In this document: positions 51,541 to 63,055 of the stretch, one piece after another | Position numbering within the stretch: position 1 is the stretch's first letter | Layout of the letters: every line of letters begins with the position of its first letter | Origin: Lutjanus erythropterus | Lineage: Eukaryota > Chordata > Actinopteri > Lutjaniformes > Lutjanidae | Assembly: GCA_020091685.1 (NCBI GenBank) | Contig: CM034601.1 | Span: forward strand, 5,664,429 to 5,728,428 | DNA length: 64,000 nucleotides | Direction of reading: 5' to 3' | Translations under genes and position numbers: made by a program | Notes under the pieces: model-generated | Database searches by the model: none | Told to the model about the DNA's origin: nothing | Seen by the model: only the letters and a program-made list of their open reading frames with translations

Positions 51541-51958
51541 TAGCTACACTTACCAACCGCTAACAGTAGCTACAAAGACCAACCGTTAAAGTTAGCTACA
51601 CAGACAAACTGTTAATGTTAGCTGCACAGACCATCCGCTGACATTAGCCACACAGACCACCTGCAGACGTTAGCCACACAGACCAAAATGTAATGTTACC
51701 TACAAAGACCAACTGCTAACATTAGCTATATAGACAAACTGCAAATGTTAGCTACACAGACCAACTGCTAATGTTAGCCACATGTGCCAACTGCTAACAC
51801 TAGCTACAAAGACCAACACTTAATGTTAGCTAAACAGGCCAACTGCTAACATTAGCTACACAGACCAATTACAAACGTTAGCTACACAGACCAATCACTA
51901 ATGTTGGCTTCGCAGACCAACTGCTAAGATTAGCTACACAGACCAATTACTATGTTGG
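51541..51958 (+). repeat. 26-bp x 16 minisatellite
   Basis: Tandem array with a strict 26-bp period (GCTACAC/GCTACAA at 51543, 51569, 51595 and on). The unit is GCTACACAGACCAACTGCTA followed by ATGTTA, with substitutions but almost no indels. It lies about 590 bp upstream of the 80-bp Doc2 exon, in the upstream intron. Confidence 0.93.
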
Positions 51959-53213
51959 TGACCTGGATGGTGTGTGGGTAAAAACACACGGCCAAGACCT
52001 GAACCATTTCATTAATTTACAAATTAATAAACCAGATATAAGCATAAAACAAGCTAGCCAATTTCACCAATATATTACTTTAATATTGTGACACTTGAAT
52101 TAGTTTATTTACTCCTTCTTTTTTTTTTTTTTACATGTAATTTGTAACTGTATCAGGATACATTTTTAAAGTAATCCTGACCATTTTGGGTGAGCACTGG
52201 TGGCTACAGTTGGAGAATTGATGAATGACCCCCTCCCCAATGTGGTACAGTCCAATACTGACCCATCCTGTTGCTCATAGAGCTTAACTATCGCTCACTT
52301 TTGATGAGAGCAAAAAGTGAAAGGATGTTTTAAAAGATAAATAAATTCTGTAACATGATGCTGTCTAATGGATATATTCTTTGTAAGTGGGCAGCTCAAG
52401 TGCAAATGTTAAGTAGTGAAAATGGAAAAATTAATGGACATAATGTAATTTTTAGATTAGCTGAACATCTTAGCCTTTAGACTGCATCTTACCAGACAAT
52501 AAAATTAGCAATTAGAAGTCTTTATGCTTCTATTATCCACTGTCGAGTTTGCAAGCGTCCACAGACGAAGCAGACAGACAGTTGAAAATATACTGGTCAA
52601 AATTTTCTTTAGGTTTTTCAGAGGCCCAAATGTTGTTAATTGATTTTTCCATTCACAGTCGTGTTTCTTGTTGGTGTGGATTAATTGTTTCCTTAGCAAC
52701 CTCCTCTGCTGACTGACACTGTTCACCTCTCAGGCTTTAAATGAGACCCACTTCATTCTGTTTGTAATTAACCTGCTTTTCTTTAAACTCAGAAGCTACC
52801 ACCACGTCTTATTGAAGCGCCACAGTGCTGAGTAGTGAACTGAAACAATTAATGCCGTGATTTCATCGTCTGTCCTTTCAAAATGCCAAGTGACAGGGGA
52901 CTTCCTGGACTGATGCGACGTTGTCAGGATGAAAAACATTTCAACAAACACAACATAGGAGAAGACACGTCGGCCTCAAAGGACCTCACGGATTCTAAAG
53001 GATTGAATTGTTGGTACTAATAACACCCTGTTTCATTCACACTTTATTTATATGAGCAGAGAAAACATTAGTTTTATGGATTTGTAATTGGACTTGTAGC
53101 TGCTGTAACTACCACCTCCTCCACTCTTCACGTCCAGATAGATTTGGCTGAAATGCAGTGGATGAGTTGGGTAATTTGGGATGATTTTTATTTATTTATT
53201 TATTTTGTATAGT

Positions 53214-53300
53214 AGGGTTGCAACTAGTGATTATTTTCTCAATTGATCGATTAATTGTTTGGTCCATGAAATGTCAGAAAATGGTGGAAAATGCTGATCA
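53214..53300. mobile_element. TGCAAC-ended MITE, copy 3 (truncated)
   Basis: GGGTTGCAACTAGTGATTAT, TTTCTCAATTGATCGATTAA and TTGTTTGGTCCATGAAATGT match the left half of the full copy at 9779-10082. Confidence 0.65.
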
Positions 53301-55299
53301 GAGCTCGATCAGAGCTCAAAATGATGGACGTCTATGCCTATGTCTTTCAGGTCGGGACATTATCGGGCTGATACACCACCATATAACAAACACACAGAAG
53401 CCTTTTCTGATCTGACGCCCCCACTGGCAGGAAGATATAATTAATCTGTGACTGAGGGGCAGACAAGAGCTCCATTCTGGAAAAGGGCAAACCTTTGGTG
53501 CCTCATTTAAGAAAGAAAAACTGAGCTCTGATGAATAACTTGACTTTTTACACTCACAGCTTTCAAACAAATTACTCAGGTGTATTCTTTGCAGCCAGCA
53601 ATGTTCACATTAATTAAGTGCAATTACAAACAGTTTTACAGGAGACCAGATTTTGGATATCAGAAGAGGATTTTTTTTCTTTTAATGTAACAGTTTTATA
53701 GCAGCAGAGTGGAACAAAAAAAGCTATTTAATTGCCCGTTAATGCACCCAAAGTCTTCCACGCTTCAGGCTTTGAAAACAGATGAGTTACAGGGTCTCCT
53801 TACCCACCAGACCAGTGCCACATCAATAAATCTGGTATCGATACTTGGTTACCTTCCAGAGCGTTAAAAGCATTAAATCCCACCAGTTTGACTGAAGTCT
53901 CTGTTTGTGATTAGAGTATCCTGACTCTCTTAAACAGCAGTGAATCAATGGTCCTCCAGAGAAAGCTGAGCTCATCAACAATGACTGAACCTCTTCACCA
54001 CCTCCACCCCCAACACACACAACAAGATGAAGGAGACATTCAGTTCGCTGCCCAGTTTGTTGATGTAGTGGTCAATGATTAATGGGTATTGTTTCACAAA
54101 GTGTAACAATCACTGAGTACAGTCCCTGCCTGATGCATGATTTCATAAAAATATAAAACCAGAGTGTGAAAAGTTTTTACTCTGCTTTGTCCAACGCAGC
54201 CTCACAGTGGTTTGTGAGAAATTTAATCCATTATATTCATGTGCATGGACACAATTTTTCCATTTCTCATGCGACACTCAGCACAACTTCAAAACTAATA
54301 CATTAGTTTGATTAGTTTGTTCACATTCTGCTGTCAAGTCCAGCAACATCCAGTTACACTTTCAAAATAAAAGTCAGTCAGACAACTCATCTTTAAGAAT
54401 GTTTGTTGCAGCATCAGAACATGGTCAGAGTTTGGCGTTTAGGCTTGCCTGAACTAGCTTGCAGGCGTCGCTACATTTATGTTTATTATTATTACACCCT
54501 GTGCGATTTGAAAATTGGCACAAACAATCATGATCTACAGAGGAACGATCACTGCCTTTCAGCAGGTTCACATGTGCACAGGAAATCCAACAAGCACACC
54601 GCCATGAAATCTATAAATCACACTCACGCTCCCCAAGGGATCCCTCTAACCTCGTGCACAAGAAAACAACAATATAACATAATCTCACAAGGATATTTCT
54701 ATCAACTTTTCCCAGCGTGCTCCCAAGAGGAGACACCTTTTTGATTTTAATGACATCGTACTGTTTCCTCTGGTGACACCATTACGTTTCAGCTCCACCG
54801 CTTGTTCATTTGCCTGATAATCAGACTGAATTGATGCGTTTTTCATTTCATTATGAGTAGGATCCAAAAACAGATACCCCAAACTGCGCTACATCATTTT
54901 CAGCCAGCAGACAAGCTGCAGCAGTGGCTGCAAGGAGCAGTTAATGTTTCTCATATTTTTCAAAAAATAATATTTCAAATAAAGAGGTGTTATTTTTATA
55001 AGTCGACTCACAAAAGCCTTTACAGCTGAGCTGATCTTATCCAAACTTGTCTTTCTGTTGTTTTATGTTTGGAGAATTGATTCTGGCTCTGACACAGGAC
55101 AATGATGTCTCTATTCTTAACCTACAAAAGCGAGAGAAGTCAATGAGGACAACATCAGACCAACTGAATCACTGAAGAAAGATGTGGGCAGCGATTCGGA
55201 GAACTGGAAGCAGGATGGGTTTGTTTCTAAGAACAGAAAAAAAATTATTAGTACAGTTATTGTTCTGTCCAACAAGTTCATGATGGAACCTCCAAAGTG

Positions 55300-55512
55300 T
55301 CTTCATTATCTCTGTTTTCCAAAGCACAAGTTGACAACCTTCTGTCCAAAACACAAAGATATTCAGTTTGCTGTCAGAGACGACTGAAGAAATCAGAAAA
55401 TATTCACATTTAAGAAACTGAAATCACAGAATTTTGACATCTTTTATTAGAAAATGACTCAAAATGAGTGATTGATTATGAAAATAGTTGGCGATTAATT
55501 TAATAATCGAGT
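55300..55512. mobile_element. TGCAAC-ended MITE, copy 4 (partial)
   Basis: Has the AGATATTCAGTTTGCTGTCA, ATATTCACATTTAAGAAACT and TTGGCGATTAATTTAATAAT blocks typical of the right half of the family. The very end is missing. Confidence 0.6.
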
Positions 55513-55799
55513 ATTCAGCTTCTCCTTTTCAAGAGTCTGCAAACTGTCCTTTGCTTTTTCCTGCTAATTTTTTATTAATCAGATTCAATTAGCCAACATG
55601 TTTCACAGTGACAGCAGGAAAGGCAAACCGAGGTATTCTAAAAAATTTTTTTTTTTGTTTCTCGGATACACAAAACATAGTTTGTCCTGCCATGAACTCC
55701 TCCACAACATTAATATTTAATTTACTGTCCTGTGTTTATCTGTGTGTTCAGGGGAACAGTAGGTTTATATCAGGCAGTTTGTGGAGGAGCTGCTTGTAA

Positions 55800-56700
55800 C
55801 ACTGTTTTGCGCTGCCAAACGCATGAGCCATCTGTGTAGCTGTGGGGTACGGCCCAGTAAGATGCAACAGTGCTGTGAACTCTACAGGAGTTTACTAAAG
55901 TGGAGTCAGTTCTCCGACAGTGGAGTCATACTCCAGTCATGCTGCGCAACCTAATTTCTGTGATTCTGGGAAAAAAAAGGCGATGGGTTTAATTCAATTT
56001 CAAGTGGCAACTTTATTGAAAGCAATAATTACCCATTTTTCTACAAGGATTAATTGATTACATAATTCCCAGCAAAGGAAGGAAAATGAACGTAATAATT
56101 ATTTTTTTTCCAAGGTATTTTATTAGAAGGTGCTGAAACAACTTTCTCTCTGTGCCTTGAGAAAGATGTGAGAGCATCATAAGAGAGCAGAACTGTGCAA
56201 ATATGTTGAAATGAAATACCGGAAAAACATCAGGCGAAGGTCCAGAGAGAATTACGCTGATGAAAACAGGACATGAATCAGGTGATGTGATTGTTTCTCG
56301 GGGAGTGGCGGACGACAAGCGTTGAGAAATTGTTAAAATGTTCCCAGTGTCATCGCTTATTGTACAAAATATGTTGTTCCTACCGCATGTAATGATTTGC
56401 GTCCCGAGGGAACTCGCTGCCTGTTATCAGTTATCGCTTGAGGCGACGTCTTGAAGCCGACACATCGACCACTTTTTTGAAAAAAAAAAAAGAAGATGGA
56501 TCGTAGCTTTGGAGTGACATCCACATCCAAAGGGGGAACATTTGCTCTGCGGGACATTGATTAAAAGTCAACTGTAAAAATAAATCACAGAGTTGAATAT
56601 GTCTGAACAGCAGACGAGTTCACGTATGTGACGATTTGTTTCACTGTCACATTAAAACACAAAAGTCCTGCTGACGCCTGAACATCTCAAAACCAATGAA
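55800..56700. other. Intronic stretch without recognised gene
   Basis: AT-rich, with an A-run near 56480. No element recognised. Confidence 0.5.
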
Positions 56701-56710
56701 AACCTCATGT

Positions 56711-57530
56711 ATTTTCTCTGTTGCCAGCCCACTCTTAGAAATAAAGATGCTTAAAAGAACCATAAAGCGTTCTTCAGGTTGTCCCCATAGGAGAACCATT
56801 CTTGATTCCTGATAAAACTTCTATAAAGGTCCACTTGCAAACTTTTTAAAAGAGTTCTACCAAGAACCAAACATAAAGGGTTATAGGTAGAGAAACCTGT
56901 CAAACTTTTCACCCAGAACCCCCTATGAGATTTCAGAAGAGAACCCTTCTATGGTGTAATGGTTCCATCCAGCATCCTCGTTAGGGAACCTTTCCACCTT
57001 CTAAGGTTGCTAACAAGAACCCACCCACGGAGGTCTACCGAAAACCTTTTATATTCTAAAGGTTTTATCTAGAACACACTCAGGGGAGCTCATATTTTCT
57101 GCATTGCTAGCACACTCTTCGAAATATAGGTGCTAACTAGAACCATAAAGGGTTCTTCAACTTGTCCCCAAAGGAAAACCCTTTTTGGTTCGTGGTAGAA
57201 CATTTTCCAGATGATACACTTGGAACCCTTTCAGAAAGTTCTACCTAGAACCATCTGTGAAAGGTTTCATCCAGAATCATCCAGAATCCAGAACCTTCTC
57301 TGGGAGTTCTATCCAGAACCATTTGACCGTTTAAGGGTGCTACCAAGAAGCCACCCAGGGGGTTGTACTGAGAACTTTTTTATATTTCAAGGGTTTAATC
57401 TAGAACCCATCCATGGGCTTTTACCAAGAACCTTTTCATATTCCAAGGGTTTTAAATCTAACCCACCCTGGGGGTTCTACTGAAATACCTTCTATATTCC
57501 AAGAGTTTTATCTAGAACCCACCCATGGGT
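56711..57530 (+). mobile_element. AGAACC/GGTTCT element, locus 3, tandem dimer
   Basis: Two left ends occur: ACTCTTAGAAATAAAGATGC at 56731 and ACTCTTCGAAATATAGGTGC at 57113. Each is followed by AACCATAAAG.GTTCTTCA and TTGTCCCCA. The flank before each (TATTTTCTCTGTTGCCAGC / ATATTTTCTGCATTGCTAGC) is also duplicated, so the whole segment was tandemly duplicated with an offset of about 381 bp. The second half holds about 56-bp units with TTTTATATT.CAAGGGTTT and CTAGAACCCA. No right-hand inverted end was found. Confidence 0.7.
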
Positions 57531-57769
57531 AACTGTCACTGTCTGTAAAGATAATATTACTGCAATAGCAATGCTAATTTTAGCTAGCATGTTTATGGTA
57601 ATTCCCATTATGTGTTAGCATCGAGCTAATAGACTGTGCTAGTTATTCAGGGATTTAAAAAATCACACTCTGAGAAGAATCTAGTTTTTCTCACACCAAT
57701 AATTAAAAGCAAAAACCTGCAGGTAAATTTAAACTGGCTCACACATCCCACTCACCACTGTGGTCTGCA

Positions 57770-57925
57770 GTGTTTTCACCTTTTAGTATCAGCTCAGCTC
57801 TTGTGGAACCTCGACATAGATGATACCAAAAAAAGTACCAGGCATTATCCGCGATGGAAAACCAAAAAGAGTGAGTAGAGCAGAGTCGAGTCGAGTTGAG
57901 TCGAGCCCCCTGGCAGTGAAATTGC
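57770..57925 (-). repeat. Dispersed repeat with CGACTCGACTC run
   Basis: On the minus strand it reads CTCGACTCAACTCGACTCGA, then GGTTTTCCATCGCGGATAAT, CTGGTACTTTTTTTGGTATC and GAGGTTCCACAAGAGCTGAG. I recall this as a common fish non-autonomous DNA element. One terminus is probably near 57925. Confidence 0.6.
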
Positions 57926-57929
57926 GGCT

Positions 57930-59960
57930 GTAGTGTCTGTTGCACAGAGTGCTTGTGTGGGCTAATCTCAAGGCACATTAACCTGAGCAAACTCTAGAGA
58001 AATCTCTGGCTCGTACCAAAAAACAGGCAGCAGATAATACAAAGGCAGAGTCACACATGATTTGTATGAAGTGACATTTTACAAATCTGATCTCCACAAC
58101 AGCGCTGAGAGGGCTTTAGAAAAACCGGTAAAGCGAGGAAACAGCCTCCGGCCTCCGCCGCAGTCGAGAGTTAGCGGGCAAAAAGAGGCTTAATTTACAC
58201 ATTCACACATTTGTGTCTGATGTGACAACACAGCCACGCAGCTTGTTGCACATGTCAGGGAGCTTTTTATAGTAATGGTCCGCTCTCTCAGCCATAATAG
58301 TGTTAAAAGAGTTGATGAAGGGCAAACAGCTGACAGGAACAGGAGCTTTTCTGAGTGATGGCTGCTGTCAAAGCGGCCACCACAACGCTCAGTTAAGAGG
58401 AGGGCCACACCAGCTCCATTACTTCCCTCCAGGCAAAACTGCAGAGGCAATTCCCACTGTGAGAGAGGCTGACCGGGCAGTCACCTCCCCACTGAAAGTT
58501 CATGACAAACTGCGACGCCAGGTTTGTACCCCTGCATACACACACCGACTTGGTATTCCTCTTCCACAGAGACAAACATATTCAAAGGTCTTAAATGATG
58601 TGCTGCACATTTGTGCTTTTTAATTGCAGACTTTGAATTTTGATCAACAAGCCAGTTGGAACACAGGCATGAACATTTGCAAGAATTAGTCAGCACGCCC
58701 TGCGAATACCACCACAATTTGTTTTTTGGGGCTCGCTCAGGTGAAATGGGAGTGTAATTAGGATGCCATTAGCGGTAAATAGCTCAAAAATTGCATAAAA
58801 TGAGTGCAAAGTAATGCATCTTGCAAAACTGGGTTAAACACCTTTTGATTTTCTCACATCACTGTGCAGGAAATGAATGGAAATGATAATAAATAGTTCA
58901 AATTTGGGGTCACTGATTGTGTGCAAATTTGAGTATATTGTTTTATGTGCATTAGAAAAGCAAAAAACACCATTTCACTTTAATTTACTTTCATGTGTTA
59001 AATAGAAATACATGAAATATATATATGTATACCCTCCCCCATTCTTCCCCCCCGGTCTGTCTTTACTGCCTAACAGTCATGTCTTTGTATTGTCATATTA
59101 CCGTTCTCGTGTCTGCTTGTTGCAGAACATCCATGATAAAATTTAAATGACACAAATTGTAGTTTTTAACCTCATCTGGCAGAACGTTTGGTTTTAATTT
59201 ATAATATGGCTTGGAGATAACTTGGCTGTTTACTGTGATAACTGTCCCGGCTGGCTTAGCATTTTAGTAGCAATAGCCAACACTCCTTACCAACATAATA
59301 TTTAGTACGCCACAAAAGTGTGTGTGTTTTATTAGCATGTTCAAAAACTTAGTATGAAACCAATATTGTGAATTGTAGACTATCAATGGGTTAATACTAC
59401 AGTCTGAAGCACAGCGTTGCTAACGACAACAGCAACATAACAGGAAGGATACCCCTTGTGTTTTAACCGATTAATCTATCGATTATTTTTTAAAATATTC
59501 AATTATACAACACTTAGTTTACTTAAAATACATATCATATATTTCAACCATAATCCTGAAAAAATAGACACATTAAGCTCATTATAATAATGATAATATT
59601 GGCGTATTTTAAAGTTTCATTTCTAGCCTATTTAATAATCTCCATGTCAGATGCCTGATCAGAAAAAATATTGGAACTTTAATTCAAAAGGAGCTATGAT
59701 GCATTTTAATGTAATGAGTAATCAGTGTCGATGTTTAGCTGAAACAGAAAAATGAGTATTCTGACTTAAAACTTAACCTGGTCATGACATTGAGTTATTT
59801 CATCACTGAAATGCAGGTCAGGTGATCACTGGTGGTGAATTTTTGCATCAGTGTGGAGCAAAGAAAATGTTTTTTTTTTTATCATTTCTCTGTTGACTGA
59901 AAGTCTGTAACATTATTTTTACCCATTTCAAGTGAGCAGAAAGTATAAAACGGCAGTCAG
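57930..59960. other. Intronic stretch without recognised gene
   Basis: About 2 kb with no recognised exon. The sequence around 58270-58540 is less AT-rich and has overlapping open frames on both strands, but no domain or splice pair was seen. A partial ATTAATC-type MITE scrap lies at 59463-59500. Confidence 0.5.
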
Positions 59961-60109
59961 ATGATGCATGGTGTAAAGTTAACAGCAGCGATGAAGAGAC
60001 TTCTAGAAAATCTATCTAATGTGACTTCTACTAACAGAAACATGTTCCACGTGCTGATAATCCTCAAATACCGTGTTTGGGTGCTGAGAGGAAGTAAACA
60101 GGACGATGC

Positions 60110-60400
60110 TGCTGCAGCTGCAGGAGGAGGACAGGTCGCACGGTGCTTCACTTCCAGCACTCCTGTGGAGCAGTTTGTCCCGCCGAGATAAGTCGTGTCC
60201 AGTTTGTGGAGCCAGTTTGTGCATCGCTGTCTGAAAGAAGACCACACTTTAGACGACTGCTGCGAGGCGTGTTCTCTGCATCTCGTTTCCCGGGTGAATC
60301 CATGCTGTGACCAGGCGTAGCAGTTCATAGCAACGTGCGAATGCACGATATGCAAATCGACATAATCGATGACGTTGATTACGTCGATGAATATGATGAT
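60110..60400 (-). pseudogene. hAT-transposon BED zinc-finger relic
   Basis: The minus frame reads SSKVWSSFRQRCTNWLHKLD, then TTYLGGTNCSTGVLEVKHR. This fits a BED finger of hAT transposases (SKVW.HF, C..C, Y.GGT.S..L..HL..KH). The second zinc Cys is Trp (CTNW for C..C) and the first His is lost, so the finger is not intact. Just upstream on the same strand is a palindromic CATCGACGTAATCAACGTCA segment (60360-60395), typical of sequence preceding this ORF. Confidence 0.6.
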
Positions 60401-61453
60401 GATTGAAATAAAAAATAAAAAAAACAATGCTGAAATTGATCATTTTAACTTATTTTTTTCATAAAAGAAATATTTTTTTTGTTTTGTATTTTGGCTGGTA
60501 ACAAAAATCAAAAGTTTGACGGGTAGAATTTTTCATCTTCCAGACATTTGGCTGCTCAGCTAAGAAGTTGATTTCACGCCCTGACATTAGTCAACATCAG
60601 ACACCTAATAAAAATATATTAATTAGTGAGAAGTGTATTTTCACAGGCTTATACAATATTAGTACATAAAACATGGCTGTTAAAACTAATTGTCCACTGA
60701 TTTTAGTGCACCAGCTCATCATCCAAGCGAGGCTAACAATTCAAAAACAGAGCTGGTGTGTTTCATCGTCCAAAGATCTGACCATGAATCAGACAGAAAG
60801 CAGGGGGGAGTCCCACCCTACGCACTGCATTACTGTAGTCTGAGGGACAAATTACCCAAGTGTTAATTTGTCTGCTTATGCAGTGCTTGAATGAACAATT
60901 AGATTGCATGCTTTGCTTCAGCATCCCATTATGTGGCTCTCATTAGAGTGGAAAATTCTCATGGGGGACGACAGGTTCTGTAAAAGATGCTGTTTGTGTT
61001 GCTTTTATACCGCGGAGCTGATTTAACGTCTCACACGGAGGATCTCGACCTCGGCCGTCATGAGATCCGAACGCTTAGATCCGTTCACTTTACAACGTAA
61101 TCTGTTTTTGACATCAGAGGTTATTTTGTGAAACTTCCCCACCGTCACCACCAGCTTCCACCTACAGAGGAAATGATTAAATTTGGGAGCTCATGACTGC
61201 ACAAATTTGCATGTTAATGAGAAATAAAATGAAACACTGTAACATCTTAATGCTTTTAGATAGAGTTCACATTCATGTGGACCCATACTAGTGTTCTGAC
61301 ACAAGAACATTTACTTTTAATGTAATAACAACATCACAGCAGCCGCTTGTGTTTGATATTGTGTCAATTACTGCAGCGCATTAGGTTCTTGTTCCTCTTG
61401 TTCAAAATTAGAACAGAGTGGTGATAAAAAAAACTGAAAAAGATCCTGAGTCT

Positions 61454-62105
61454 GACACTCTGAGAGAGAAAGGTGCTCTCTAGAACCACAAAGAGTTCTT
61501 CAGCTTGTCCTCATACCAACTCCTATCAGAGGTTCTATAGAGAACCCTTGTAGAGTGTAATGGTCCCACGCAGAATCCACCCAGGGGGTTCTATCCAGAA
61601 CCTTCTAAGAGTGCTAATAAGAAACCATTCAAGGGGTTCTACAGAGAACTTTTTTAAATCCCAAATATTTTATCAACAACACATCTAAAGGGGTTCTACA
61701 GAAAACTTTTTTAAATCCCAAGAGTTTTACTTAGAGCCCACCCAGGCGGTTCTATTGAGAACCCTTTTACTGAGAACTCAGGGGTTTCTGTCAAGAACTT
61801 TTTTATATTTCAAGGGTTTGTCTAGCACACACCCAGGGGGTTCTCTCGAGAACCTTTTTATATTCCAAGGGTTTTATCTAGAACACACTCAAGTGGTTCT
61901 TCCAAGAACCCATTTATTTTCGGGTACAAAGATCCCTTGAAAAAATAATCACAAAACCTTGAAGAACTCCTCTCTCCAAAAATGATTCTTTAGATAAAAA
62001 AGGAACCCTTAGTCTTACAAAGAACCCTCGACAACTGTCTTCAAAAAAGGGTTCTTCATCCCTTGAGGAAGAACCCCTCTGGAACCCTTATTTCTAAGAG
62101 CGTAT
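61454..62105 (+). mobile_element. AGAACC/GGTTCT element, locus 4, with both ends
   Basis: The left end is GACACTCTGAGAGAGAAAGG then TGCTCTCTAGAACC. The right end is AACCCTTATTTCTAAGAGCG then TATA, the inverted counterpart of ACTCTTAGAAATAAGG. Between them lie degenerate units with TTTTATATTCCAAGGGTTTT, ATCTAGAACACACTCA and GGTTCT. Same orientation as locus 3. The 61-codon frame within it is a repeat artefact. Confidence 0.7.
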
Positions 62106-62654
62106 ATGTTAATCTATATTAAGTGCAGGTCTCGTGCCACCTGCTTAAAAAGCAGCGCAACATATTTAACACTCTAATTATAATTCCTCACATGCAAGGA
62201 GATTTATTTTACTTTATAAACCTCCTTAAAGTAAATATAGTAAATGAGGCAAATTTAAATTAAAATATGAGACACACTCTCTGATCTTTTAATGTCAGGT
62301 GAACCTTTTTTTAAAGATTTTTTTTTAACTTGCTGGCAACAAAGCAAAAAATCCCCCCTCGGAAAATCCCATTTAACAGATTACCAGTCGAGTCGATCTA
62401 AATTTTCACCTTTTATTTACACCAACAGGATTAAAATCCAGTGAAACACTTTACCTACGGCATGGGAGAAAAAAAAAAACACTGTGGGCTTTGGGTCGCT
62501 GTCAGTTTGGGTGAAATAAGCAGCATAATTCAACATGTCAGACCTCACAGGGTGAAACCTACAAACCAAACACTTCTGATACATAAAGTCAGCATACTGC
62601 GCACTAATCAGAGGTAAATAAAAGTAGAAATACCACAATCTGAATACACATTTT

Positions 62655-62765
62655 TACAAGAGAAGTAAAACTCTTGCTTAAGTAAAACTACATAAGTATG
62701 TTCAGCAAAACATACCTAAAGTTTCAAAAGTAAAAGTACTCATTATGCAGTGTTATGTTAGAATT
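62655..62765 (+). repeat. Fragment of the AAGTAAAAGTA dispersed repeat
   Basis: CTTGCTTAAGTAAAACTACA, ACATACCTAAAGTTTCAAAA and GTAAAAGTACTCATTATGCA are the characteristic words, in order. Confidence 0.65.
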
Positions 62766-63055
62766 AGAGCTGCAACAATTAATCGAATAATCAATTACTA
62801 ATCCATTATCAAATTAATTCCCAACTATTTTGATAATCAATTAATTTTGAGCATTTTTTTTTAAGAAAACAATTCAAAATTCTTAGATTCCAACTTCTTA
62901 CAATTTTCTGGTGTCTTTCCTCGTCACTGATGTGTAAACCGAATATTTTCGGTTTGTGAGCAAAGCAAGACATTTGAGTTTTGGTTAACACACATTTTGA
63001 CATTTTTCAACATTTTCTGACATTTTATTGACCAAACAACTAATCGATTAACTAA
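62766..63055. mobile_element. TGCAAC-ended MITE, copy 5
   Basis: Begins GAGCTGCAACAATTAATCGA, contains ACTATTTTGATAATCAATTA, and ends ATTTTATTGACCAAACAACT then AATCGATTAACT. It directly abuts the AAGTAAAAGTA fragment on its left. Confidence 0.7.

Noticed and set aside
54403..54744. 113-codon plus frame
   Set aside because: No domain; composition follows the local AT-rich sequence, with a Tyr run from TTATTATTA.
57211..57483. 90-codon plus frame with repeated EPF/LPRT words
   Set aside because: It is the translation of the degenerate AGAACC/GGTTCT units and not a repeat protein; the 61755-61940 frame is the same artefact.
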